Assembly: GCF_964275005.1 (NCBI RefSeq)
Contig: NC_092700.1
Location: 16,276,617-16,340,616, forward strand
Direction: 5' to 3'
Source of the DNA: Diadema setosum
Taxonomy: Eukaryota; Echinodermata; Echinoidea; Diadematoida; Diadematidae
DNA length: 64,000 nucleotides
The notes under the pieces are model-generated. The model was given only the letters and a program-made list of their open reading frames with translations. It had not been told where the DNA came from and searched no databases. The position numbers and the translations under genes are program-made. Shown here one piece after another: positions 18,801 to 28,900 of the stretch. Each line of letters opens with the position of its first letter. Position 1 is the first letter of the stretch.

Positions 18801-21786
18801 GTTCTATCACTTTTGCTCCTGCGACAATTGCTCCCATGAAATATCTGCATGATAAGCCAAACATAAATTCTACCTACAAACATAAGCCTTCCCTTAATCC
18901 TAATCCTCACATCAAAGTAAATCTAAAAGCATTTCACAACCCTAATCCTAACCCTAAGTCCTTGGAGAAAATAAGACCAGAGCAACTGTCACAGGAGCAA
19001 ATGTCGTGTCACTGTCAGTGAGAGAGAAGGTGTAGCAGGAGTGGTTAACAACCACGTTGCAGGCTGGTAGTCGGTCTATAAAGACCCAGTAGCGTGGGGA
19101 AACATGGATGGTCCTATTGAACTGATCTTCAGCTGCTGCCTACCAGGGTATTCCAAAAACCACACGCCTCTCGGCCACGTGTCGGGAAATTTATGCATCA
19201 AAGCGTACGCTCATCGGTAATGGCCAAATCCACTAGAGATTTTGGCTGTGTTTGTACGTATACATAGACATTAGTGGTAAAGCTGTACATATTTCATTAC
19301 AGGGATTCTCGAATAAATCGGAGCATGGCCAGCCATCCCACTCCATGATATCCCCAACACTACCGGGTCTTTTGAGCTTTAAACCTAAGAATAAACAATA
19401 AAAACGAAGGGAGACTAAAAGAGCATAGAGTACTAAAGTATGATGTCATAGCCATTCATTGCCATTGCCTAGCTCTGTAAGCAACCTCACCTGGCCCGAA
19501 TATCTGGGCATGCTATTGTTGCTCATGCTCACACCTGGTTCCAACCCAAGCAATGAAAGACTGTGACATCATCAGTTTGATACTGTAGTGACTATTTCCA
19601 GTGTTTGTGTAGCACTGAAAGATTTCTCTCACTCTCCATGTTCAGTTTACAGATTTAGATAGCTTTGCAGAAAAGGCGTTTGTTAGAAGTCCTTATAACA
19701 GACAAGAATTTTGCTTCTCAATTTCCATGTTTATGTTCAGGTTTGAAGCTCAAACAGATTTTCCATTTGAATGTGTCTAATTATTGAGTCATGTAATTAA
19801 AAAAGTTATGCCCAAGGGGCAGGTTATTAGCATACTGCCAAGATCGTTCAGGTCATTAGCAAGGAAGTGATTTAAATGTTATTAGCAGGTTAGTGTTAGT
19901 ATTTTCCAACATATTTCTCCATCTCATCTGTCACCAGGTAAACGAAAGGGTACGGCCAACGCCCGTATGCCCCAGAAGGTGATCTGGATCAGGCGGATGC
20001 GGGTCTTGAGGAGACTTCTCAAGAAGTACAGGGAGAACAAGAAGATTGACAGGCATCTGTGAGTTCACTTCTCTGTCCATAGTCATTTTGAGGGATAGTG
20101 ATATACAATATGTGACATTATGTTAGGTTGAGAAGTACATGTTGGGCTAAGAAGATGCACTGTGCTAATCTATTTGCATCATAAATGTATCTCTAGCCCA
20201 ATAGACAGGTGCTCTAATGTATTAAGATTTTATGCATGCTTTTGTTTACAAAATACCCCCTTACAACCATAAATGCTTTGTTCATTTTGAATTAAAAAAA
20301 ATTTTAAAAAGTTGCCTTTTACAACCACAAATCTTACCCTACCTAGCAACAACTAAGTGAACTCTTGCCTAAGGAACTTGTAGGATAAAATGGCCACTGC
20401 ACCTGATATAGCTGTTCAGTTGTACCTAAAGGGCAACGCAAATTTTCAGTTAATTGTAAATGTTGGCAGTGCATCTCAAAACTGTAGAACCTATGTCAAA
20501 ATTGGTAAAGATATGGTGGCTATTTCAGTCAGTGCAGTTGTATGCATTTTATGTTTCATAAGTTGGTTACAGACAGCCATGGAAAGATAGGTGCACTAGA
20601 ATTGTGGGAATCACTCATAGGGAACCATGTGAAATATCTCTTATTGGTGTGTTCCCCTCCTCTCCATCTCTCTCTTTCTCCAGCTACCATTCCCTGTACC
20701 TGAAAGTCAAGGGTAATGTCTTCAAGAACAAGCGCGTTCTCATGGAGTACATCCACAAGAAGAAGGCCGAGAACCAGCGTGGCAAGATGCTTGCGTGAGT
20801 TACCAGTCTGTCAAAATTTATTCGGTGCACAATTCGTGGCCCCAAAAGTTTCATGAAGAATTACCCCCCCCCCCCCCCCAAAAAAAAAAAAAAAAAAAAA
20901 ATCAATAATAATATTTATGAAATTATATTGTGCACTCTAGGAGATTAAAGAACTGTCACATCTTTAAGCTCAAATGGGAAAAATGATAATGTGCACAAGA
21001 AAATGACTTGTTTGAAATGACTTCTTTGTTTATTATCATTATGTCTTCATTCTCTGTCACTATGATTTGATTACCTGTCATGTGCAAAATCAGCCATGAA
21101 TTATTATGAATCATGTGTTTACAGTGCACTCCCGTTATAACGAACACGGTTATAACGAAATTCTGGTTACAACGAAATAAAATTTAGGGCCGCAACATTA
21201 TCAACTCTATGTATTTTTATTGTTTATTCATTCGGTTATAACGAAATTACGTTATAACGAAAGAAAACTGCCGGTCCCGAGGACTTCGTTATAACGGGAG
21301 TCCACTGTATTTCTGAAAGTGATCAGAGTTGATTATATTGTACCATACAGAAACAATAAAATGAAATGAAATGAAATGAAAATGAAGATATGTGTTCAGG
21401 TGTATGGAAGACTTGTGAGGCTATGCCATCAATACCTCAGTGAATATGCATATAATGCAAACACAACTGCCATCACTCTCCCATAAAGAGTTGGGAAACT
21501 AATTTTGCCAAACTTCAAAAAAAAAAAAGTTTTGAATGTAATGAAACTTTTACTATTCCATTTGCCTGGTTTAAAGCTATTCATTCATCAAAGTTATGAT
21601 GAATGTGCAGCAGATTGTTATTCTGATTCCTTGTCCCATCTTCTTGCCCACGACAGCGAGCAAGCCGAGGCCAGGCGCAACCGAACCAAGGAGGCCCGCA
21701 AGCGCCGAGAGGAGCGCCTTGCCCAGAAACGCCAGGAGTTACTCAAGAGCTACATCAGAGAGGATGACGATGCCCCTTCAAAGTAG
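12889..21786 (+). CDS. RPL19: 60S ribosomal protein L19 (eL19), complete, 6 exons
   Basis: Coding exons: 12889-12893, 17777-17883, 18668-18790, 19938-20058, 20684-20794, 21657-21786. They total 597 bases and encode 198 residues, against 196 in human. The protein reads [15 protein letters not shown], then [90 protein letters not shown] and [18 protein letters not shown], all eL19 signatures. It acts in the large ribosomal subunit, where its long C-terminal helix contributes an intersubunit bridge. All introns have GT-AG ends. Exon 1 holds only ATGAG, as in vertebrate RPL19. An alternative ATGAG|GTAAAT at about 15044 sits in a dispersed repeat and lacks a good start context, so 12889 is preferred. 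Confidence 0.95.
13397..13497 (-). repeat. CACAC/GTGTG repeat, inverted partial copy
   Basis: Reverse complement of the terminal module of the 615-bp repeats: AACCACACGCGTGTGTCTTT, ACCATCCAGCCACACGAGTG, then GTTGCTGGATACAGCCACAC. Only the terminal roughly 100 bp is present. Confidence 0.6.
14126..14159. repeat. (AC)n microsatellite
   Basis: Nearly pure AC dinucleotides with one interruption, in RPL19 intron 1. Confidence 0.9.
14270..14502. repeat. AAT/GAT trinucleotide tract
   Basis: About 230 bases of imperfect AAT, GAT and GGT triplets. The tract reads as long Asn/Asp or Ile/His frames on the two strands, but these are low-complexity artefacts. Confidence 0.9.
15012..15623 (+). repeat. 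615-bp CACAC/GTGTG-ended repeat, copy in RPL19 intron 1
   Basis: Direct-orientation partner of 11428-12046, matching almost throughout with small indels, including the GC-rich centre (GCACAACTGCGCTGGCTAGG) and the palindromic end. The pair lies on either side of the bidirectional promoter, about 2.5 kb away on one side and 0.8 kb on the other. Confidence 0.65.
15808..15832. repeat. Perfect 10-bp stem hairpin
   Basis: AGCCCCAACG and CGTTGGGGCT are exact complements with loop TGCAG, in RPL19 intron 1. Too short for a miRNA precursor; no T tract follows. Function unknown. Confidence 0.7.
16062..16183. mobile_element. Fold-back element with CpG-rich centre
   Basis: The left arm TAGCCTTTGGCAAGGCCCTC and right arm GAGGGCCTTGACAAAAGGCT are imperfect inverted repeats, continuing inward as TCGCTG/CAGCGA. 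The centre holds the direct repeat GGACGAGCGAA. A related fragment lies near 226-345. No coding capacity. Confidence 0.6.
17777..17883 (+). CDS. RPL19: RPL19 coding exon 2
   Basis: Encodes residues 2-37: [14 protein letters not shown], then [20 protein letters not shown] and the start of SR. Donor TCAA|GTAAGTA. A 190-bp MITE begins five bases after the donor, almost abutting the splice site. Confidence 0.96.
17889..18078 (-). mobile_element. Tigger-like MITE, 190 bp, RPL19 intron 2
   Basis: Same family as 23445-23634 and in the same orientation, also 190 bp, but more diverged (for example ATTATAATGAAG in place of GTTATAACGAAG). Ends TACAGTGGACTCCC and GGAGTGCACTGCA. It sits at the very start of the intron. 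Confidence 0.8.
18668..18790 (+). CDS. RPL19: RPL19 coding exon 3
   Basis: Begins after TCCACAG with [14 protein letters not shown] and runs through [20 protein letters not shown] to GRHSGRG. Donor AGAG|GTCAGTG. Confidence 0.96.
19938..20058 (+). CDS. RPL19: RPL19 coding exon 4
   Basis: Begins after TGTCACCAG and encodes [20 protein letters not shown], then [19 protein letters not shown]. Donor CATCT|GTGAGT splits a Leu codon. Confidence 0.96.
20684..20794 (+). CDS. RPL19: RPL19 coding exon 5
   Basis: Begins after a long pyrimidine tract ending CTCCAG and encodes [17 protein letters not shown], then [19 protein letters not shown]. Donor GC|GTGAGT. Confidence 0.96.
21120..21309 (+). mobile_element. 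Tigger-like MITE, 190 bp, RPL19 intron 5
   Basis: TACAGTGCACTCCCGTTATA at the left and GGGAGTCCACTGTA at the right; TA at both ends. By eye it differs from the reverse complement of 23445-23634 at only about four of 190 positions, indicating fairly recent mobility. Confidence 0.85.
21657..21786 (+). CDS. RPL19: RPL19 coding exon 6
   Basis: Begins after CCCACGACAG with [20 protein letters not shown] and closes [15 protein letters not shown] then TAG. The C-terminus is slightly longer and more acidic than the human one. Confidence 0.96.
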
Positions 21787-22126
21787 ATCTCAAAACGCCA
21801 TTTAAATCAGCAATGATAGTGGGAAAAAATACAAAAATCCTGATGAGAGACAAGGCCTGTTCATATTATTCCTAGTCTTTGTCCAGATGTTTCTCTAGAG
21901 TGATCCCTCTGTACTCTTTTGATTTGAATAATCATTCATTGTAACACCATCATCATAGGACTTTTAGGTTTGTATGACTCCAGTAAGAAGACATGTAGCT
22001 GTGTACAGCAAAACCTCAAGTAATATATATCAGCAAGGGCACAATATTGTGTTGTGATATGTACATAAATTTTTTGAGTGATTTGATTCCGACGCAGGTT
22101 ATCCTCTGTTTTGGATGTGATTTAGG

Positions 22127-22132
22127 AATAAA
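22127..22132 (+). terminator. Candidate RPL19 poly(A) signal
   Basis: AATAAA 340 bases after the stop, followed within 40 bases by a GT-rich stretch (GTGTCATGTGTGTG). It is the first canonical hexamer after the stop in this strand. That makes a longish 3' UTR for a ribosomal protein gene, so a non-canonical nearer site is possible. Confidence 0.5.
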
Positions 22133-22616
22133 GTCTCGCATTGCCTCTTGCACCCAAATAACCGTGTCATGTGTGTGTTATTCCATGTGTTACAGCCAAG
22201 AATGTGTCTGCGAGAAGAGCAAGCTAATGTGTCGTGAATGCAACTTTAGATACAGGGAAACTCTATTATAACAAGCTCTTTTACATGGAGGTAGCGCTTG
22301 AACAAGGTGAATTTGGCAGTCCTGATTTTCCATTGCTCGGAGATACCAGTTAGAATGAAAGAAAGGCCTAAGTACATCTACTAAAGATGCTTTGTACATG
22401 AAACGGCGAGAACTCTGATACTACCAGGGCCTGAATTTAGGCTTTGCCTGAAAATTGGCATCCCTAATTACTGCATTTAGCTGTTCTCATTTTTAGTACA
22501 TTTACAAGGAGATGCCAGTTGTAAGGAGATAAAATCAGCAGTCTTGGCGACCTCGTTTAGAGTTTTCATTTACCAGTGTTGCATCTCTGGGCTGGGCTTT
22601 TTTGGCTATGCTATAT

Positions 22617-23335
22617 CTGGGGGGGGGGGGGGCGGATTCCGCCCCCCCTTCAGATCTCGCCTATGGAACGCGCGATTGCGCCGAAAATCGGCACATGCGA
22701 CGCCCGCGACGTATTCTATCAAAATGTATGGTTGCTTTCTCCGAAAAATTTTTCTTATATTTTATATTAATTAATTATTGTAATTTATGCATAAAATCAG
22801 TTTTGGGCTCTAAATCACTTATTAATGCTCCAATTAAGCTAATTTCTTTTTTAAAATGTTTCTTGTATCATTCTTCTGAGACATAGGATAAAAAAAAATC
22901 TGTATTGAAATTAATTTCTTATGTATTTTATTGTTTTTTGAATTTCTTATGTATTTCTTTGTTTTTGACCTTTTGTTTTTGTTTGTTTTTTGGACAAAAT
23001 TTGTCACAAACATTTTTCGAAGCATTATTATGCTAAAATAAATTAATTTCGGCCATTCTAAGTGAAGATATGAATTTTTATGCGAATTAATTGAAAAAAC
23101 ACAATTTGCATTGGATTTGTACACAAAATCACGTTTTGGAGCAATGTTGGGGTTGACAAATTTTTTTCGAACGGGCGTCGCGTCAAAACGGTACGCGCGG
23201 GCGCAACAATTTGGGTCTCAAAAGTTGCGCGATACTTGAAAGAAAAAAGTCATGAAACATCGCGGCGGGAGCTTATCGCGTTGCGAAGATATTGTGCGAA
23301 ACGTCGAGGGGGGGGGGATTTTGCCCCCCCCCCAG
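22617..23335. mobile_element. Element with G-run/C-run hairpin ends
   Basis: About 719 bp. The left end is CTG, a 13-14 base G run, CGGATTCCG and a C run; the right end is a G run, ATTTTG, a C run and CAG. Each end can fold on itself, and the two ends are imperfect inverted copies. The ends are CpG-rich (GCGCGATTGCGCC, GTACGCGCGGGCGC) around a very AT-rich core. No protein was seen. Probably a non-autonomous transposable element; family unknown. Confidence 0.5.
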
Positions 23336-23444
23336 CCTGATTAGGGTTAATGCAAAGATAGAGTATGAGTGAGAAACGGAGGTACACAGAAACCCCATTA
23401 GAACAAGGTCGCCGGGACTGCCCATTTTGCCTCCCTATGACCAG

Positions 23445-23634
23445 TACAGTGGACTCCCGTTATAACGAAGTCCTCGGGACCGGCAGTTTTCTTTCATTAT
23501 AACGAAATTTCGTTATAACCGAACGAATAAACAATAAAAATACATAGAGTTGATAATGTTGCGGCCCTAAATTTTATTTCGTTGTAACCGGAATTTCGTT
23601 ATAACCGTGTTCGTTATAACGGGAGTGCACTGTA
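23445..23634 (-). mobile_element. Tigger-like MITE, 190 bp, downstream of RPL19
   Basis: TACAGTGGACTCCCGTTATA at the left, GGGAGTGCACTGTA at the right, TA target duplication. About 98% identical to 21120-21309 in opposite orientation. Confidence 0.85.
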
Positions 23635-24386
23635 CATGTACCTCATAATTGTACTAAAGAACAGACCAGCTAAATATAGTAATGCAAAATCAAACCTCCA
23701 AATTCACATTGTTAACAGTGGTACCTCGTCGACGAGCTCGTTGTAACACTGTTTTCATGTATTAACTTGTGTTATGCCATTCCAGCACCTGAACTAGAGT
23801 CACTTACAAGGAATACAAATGAAACTTTAAAAAGTTTGTTTTCATTTGAATTCATTAAGATATCCTGCACAATGAGCCGGTTCATATTTCAAGGCTTTTT
23901 TCACAGTATGATTATGTCTGAATGCCTCTGAAAATGGCTCGTCAATTCACACTTCAACCACACATGAAGGTTGCTGAAAGGTGTGGTAACCGACAAATCA
24001 GTCGTGTTATATGGGACACTTGTTAAGTTTAAATGGTGTGAAGGAGAATGGCACATAATGTGAATGTGTTCACATATCCATTTATGAGCAAGAACCACAA
24101 CAATCCATTTATATTCATATTCATTCATTTTGGATATACAAGAAAGTGTTGGAGAACCTATCAGTAGTATATGGGGTCCATGTATGCTGTCACCTACAAG
24201 TGTATGAAAGTGTGTGTTTGTCTACCGAAGGCATGCATGTTCATTTTCTCTGGTTACCCATTTCAAGGCAAATGGGGATTTACCTGAAGAAATTTGGTTT
24301 GTTTTGAACAAGATTAGAAAAACTGAGAGCAAAATAACCCATTAATTATAAAATAAAAAACAAAGGTTGAACACTCAAGTGTTTCC

Positions 24387-24410
24387 GTGTGTGTGTGTGT
24401 GTGTGTGTGT
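24387..24410. repeat. (GT)n microsatellite
   Basis: Pure GT dinucleotide run of about 24 bases in the RPL19-AGO interval. Confidence 0.9.
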
Positions 24411-24807
24411 ATCTTTGGTTCCTTACCAATAGTGTTGCTCAAAATATTTGTATGCACATGTATCAAATATTTGGTGTTGACAGCAAGGTGACTAGTTTGT
24501 GTAGCAGCGGACATTTTACGCAAAAAAAAAATAATCCCAGTGCCCTCCCCCCTTTTTTAATTCTCAGTGCACATGCAGCCAATAACTCTGGCTGACAGTA
24601 AAAGATGTGTATAAATACAATGAGGAACAGAGATTTGTAGGAAATATGCTGTCAAGCAGCTCAAAAAGAGGCTGTTTCATTGAGAATCTAGTGCAGTACA
24701 TGTATGAGGAAATAATAGCAATAGTCACTGAGCTGGGGAATTGATTTGGTTGGCAGTTTGTGCCGCACGGAGTCTCAAGAAGGGGACCCGTCATGACATT
24801 TGATATT

Positions 24808-25930
24808 TATTGTCCCCGCCGTACGAGTTCGAGCAGGGGACTATGAAACAGGCTCCGTACGTGTGTGTGTCCGTGTGTCCGTGCGTCCGTGCGTCCGTCC
24901 GTCCGTCCGTCCGTCCGTCCGTGAGTCCGTCCGTGTGTGATCAAAATGTTAAATTTGCTACTTCTCTGTCATTTATGAACCAATTTTGATTCTGTTTGCT
25001 TTATATGATAGCACTACATGGGAGCTTTGAAACTTCAACACAGAATTTCAGTTGTGACCTTTGACCTTGACCTTTGACCTATATTGTACATTTTGCTACA
25101 AAATGCTATTCCTTCGCCATTTCTAACCCGATTTCGATTCCGTTTGCTTTATGTGATGACACTAGGTAAGGGCTTCAAAACTTCTACACAGAATTTTGAC
25201 CTATGACTTCTTTGACCTTTGACCTTGATTTTTGACCTATATTGTACATTTTGCTACAAAATGCTACTCCTTCGCCATTTCTAACTTGATTTCGATTCCG
25301 TTTGCTTTATGTGATGGCACTAGGTGAGGGCTTCAAAACTTCTACACAGAACTTTGACCTTTGACTTCTTTGACCTTTGACCTTGATTTTTGACCTATAT
25401 TGTACATTTTGCTACAAAATGCTACTCCTTCGCCATTTCTAACCCGATTTCGATTGTTTGCTTTATGTGATGGCACTAGGTGAGGGCTTCAAAACTTCTA
25501 CACAGAATTTTGACCTTTGCCTTCTTTGACCTTTGACCTTGATTTTTGACCTATATTGTACATTTTGCTACAAAATGCTACTCCTTCGCCATTTCTAACC
25601 CGATTTCGATTCCGTTTGCTTTATGTGATGGCACTAGGTGAGGGCTTCAAAACTTCTACACAGAATTTTGACCTTTGCCTTCTTTGACCTTTGACCTTGA
25701 TTTTTGACCTGTATTGTACATTGGCTACAAAATGCTACTCCTTCGCCATTTCTAACCCGATTTCGATTCCGTTTGCTTTATGTGATGGCACTAGGTGAGG
25801 GCTTCAAAACTTCTACACAGAATTTTGACCTTTGACTTCTTTGACCTTTGACCTTGATTTTTTACCTATATTGCACATTTTGCTACAAAATGCTACTTCC
25901 GGCGGGGACATATATTACGCACCGCATAAT
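24808..25930. repeat. Composite TGACC repeat with ~157-bp tandem units
   Basis: Bounded by TTGTCCCCGCCG at the left and CGGCGGGGACATA at the right, an inward-facing pair. The left part carries (GTCC)n. From about 24960 to 25900 a unit of 156-158 bp repeats about six times (the CACAGA landmark falls at 25187, 25345, 25501, 25659 and 25816). Each unit includes TTTTGCTACAAAATGC, CTCCTTCGCCATTTCTAA, TTTATGTGATGGCACTAGG and several TGACCTTTGACC. Same design as 9163-10392. No protein. Confidence 0.75.
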
Positions 25931-28900
25931 TTCTACTTTTCCTTGTTCAAAAAGTTTTAATTTCATGGTTACTGACACACTTCCATTACCATTAAAACAT
26001 ATTATTCAATATACATGTAACTAGATATTGGCATGAACACCATAAAAATTGAAATAGAAATGGGGGGGGGTAGTTCTCATTAACCACTTTCAAAGAAGCT
26101 ACATGCATTCTTATCCCAAAGACAATGATCTGTAGGGAGGAAATTTCTAGTACACTTTTAAGGCCTGAATTCCCCACCACTAGTGAAATTCAAAACCATG
26201 GCTTAAATTCAGTCTGTCTTGGTACGTTGGGACCTACTGTAGGAATACAAAGTAAGATGCTAGGATTTTGATGAAGTCTTCCATCCACAGAGTGGGAAAA
26301 AAAAAAATGCAAAGGGATTATTACTGCTAGCTCTGTGTGTGGTGGATCACTCACAATTCAATGGACTATTCTCCGCCCACACTCACATCACATTCACCGT
26401 TCACACTTGCATCACACTCGTACAATGAACAGGCAGTAGACATCCATTTGTATGCATAGTACAGCATGTTTATTGCAGAAAGATGACACTTGAATTTTGA
26501 TATACAGACTAGTGTGAGCAACTTCTTTATCTCTGTACTCCTGGTAAAGTTGATCAGAAAATCGGGAGGAGGTGGGAGGAATAAAAAGTAGCAACTCTTT
26601 TTAACTCCTGGTTTTCTTTTTCTATACCAGTTTCTTCACCTCCCTGCCCTTATGGGCTCCAAAACTGCGTGTACAATAACCTGCTGGGAAAACCAAATGG
26701 AATCTTGTGTCAAAAATGCTGCATAAAACCCATGCACTAATGAGAAACAGGTTAAGTTTGGGGGGTTTATTGAACAATCATCAAACATTATTGCTAAACA
26801 CTCCTCACAAATTCTGGATGACATGGAAGATTACTCTGTTTTTGTTTTTTGTTTCATCTGTTTATTTGTTTGTTTGGTATCATTGCTGTTTCACTTTATT
26901 TTCTCCGCAGGAGCAAGATGGCAGCATCTCATCTGCAGTCAAACACGGCCAGGCTAAGAACGTTCTTGAACATACATATTTGCCAAGCCAGCCTGCATTT
27001 CACAAAGAATACATCAGATCTTGGTACTTGGCACTCCATGCCAGAGTGATTACTGACCTTGACTAAGAAAGTGGTAGTTTTAATATTTCATACATGAATA
27101 TCATATCAAGCAGTACACAGGGGCATGCAGGGGTCCATGTCACCCATTACCAGTACATTATTTCAAAGAAGCATTTGATAGCTAAGGCAGCTCGTGATGT
27201 CTACACAACTGGCAGACAAACAAACCAAAGTGCTACGACTACAACGTATATATACAGGTGTGAGCTTATAAATTAATGGTGCAGGCTACATTGTTATCAT
27301 ACAATCGGTACCTTTGCATCTATGGCTCAAAAAGAAAGAAAGAAAAAACAAACACAACACATTTAGACTTTGCAAAAGAAATCTGAGAAGTCTGCACAGA
27401 ATCACAACGCAGTGAAATAAACTCGATCCTGCTACTGTAGCGAAAAAGCATCGCCCCGTGAAAGATCAAAGGGGACCGGACTCTCGCGAAGAAAGTTCGG
27501 TCTACCTCGTGAACGTATGCACGAGAAGCAAACAGCATTTCAGTCATTGACGCACGGTCCTGATAGCTGCTCCGTGATTTCTGAGTACATTGCATACACA
27601 TAGCATCCGTACGCCCCAAGGTAGGCTTATATACACACCGCATTAGCAAGAGTTCTACCACAAATTGACATATACCGAGGTCATTATATGCTATACTACA
27701 GCTCATATAGGGATTTCATCAATTTCCTGTCGGAAAGCTTACTGAACTACGCAGTGTATACACTCTTTGTTGATTACTGGAAGGAAAGCGTGTTGGTGTG
27801 TGCATGGGAGGGGATAGGGTTGTTTTGTTTACCTTTTCTTCCTTCTGTTTTTTTTTTGCAGGACAAAAATTACAAATGTATGCATGTCCAGTCTTCATCA
27901 TATAAATGAGGTGAAAGTGCATGCACTGAACCATGCACTGTGTACACCTATTCCTCCAGGTTATACTAGAGCTAAAGGGTCATAACATCATCACCTTACC
28001 CAATGCATGGTTAGCCGTGCAGTCACCCTATACAGAACTATGCATGGTTTTGTGCAGCATGGCCACGCACAGCTAAAATTTTGAGAAGTTTGTCTCGTGA
28101 TTAGATCCACTTCATGTTGTTTTAGACACACATTGCGCATTATTTCACATGCTGTTGCCTGTTTGCATTTTCCATATTCAAGGAGGGTACACGACATTTG
28201 CCTGTGTGGAGCATGCGCACTGGAGACCACTTCGCTCAAACCATGTGTAGTTTTGACGGAAGTGTGATCACGTGCTCAAACTTTTGGAAATTATTGGGAA
28301 GTAAATTATGCATAGTTTTTGTGTAGTACGACCTTGGCACATGTGATTGTGAACAATATTATTCTTTTTTTGAAAGTTTATACTTCCACAGCTTATTTCA
28401 TGTACTCATTCAATAATACTTTGATTCCATCATATCTTTGAGTTAACATACGGTGGGGGTTCTCAACGTCCACTAAAATATTTCATGAACCACAGTGGGG
28501 GTGCATGTCTTACATAGTAAGAAAAACAGCAGAAATTTCATTCCTCCCAGACACACTGTTCCCATTTGACCCTTCACCGAACACAGCAGATATAAATGAA
28601 AGTTTTGAATGACAATCCCTTTAAAAGTCGCAAGCACACAAAGTAACCCGGACACGTTGTCCACCCGTGTCGCATGCTCTGTAATGCGCGACGGTTGAAA
28701 CATCGCTTACAAAGGGAGGATGCATGCACAACCAATTAGCAAAGCTGCGACTACGCAATCTACAGTAGTTCATTAAAGCACAATTGAGTTAAGTTGCTAT
28801 GGTTACGGGGTACTCTTATCTGGCAACACAAATCAGCCTATTTTGAATACAGCTTCCCCAGCGAGCATTGATATTCCACATTCTTTTTTGGGTTTTTTTT

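Noticed and set aside
18885-18960. CCTAAT/CCTAACCC strings resembling telomere repeats
   Set aside because: Only a few irregular units inside an RPL19 intron; not a telomeric array.
24960-25900. Regular tandem repeats as a CRISPR-like array
   Set aside because: Units are ~157 bp and repeat throughout with no distinct spacers; the genome is animal, with no cas genes.
26707-27066. Plus-strand 119-residue frame with a hydrophobic stretch
   Set aside because: The hydrophobic part is a T-rich tract ending in an acceptor-like CTCCGCAG; no homologue recognised.
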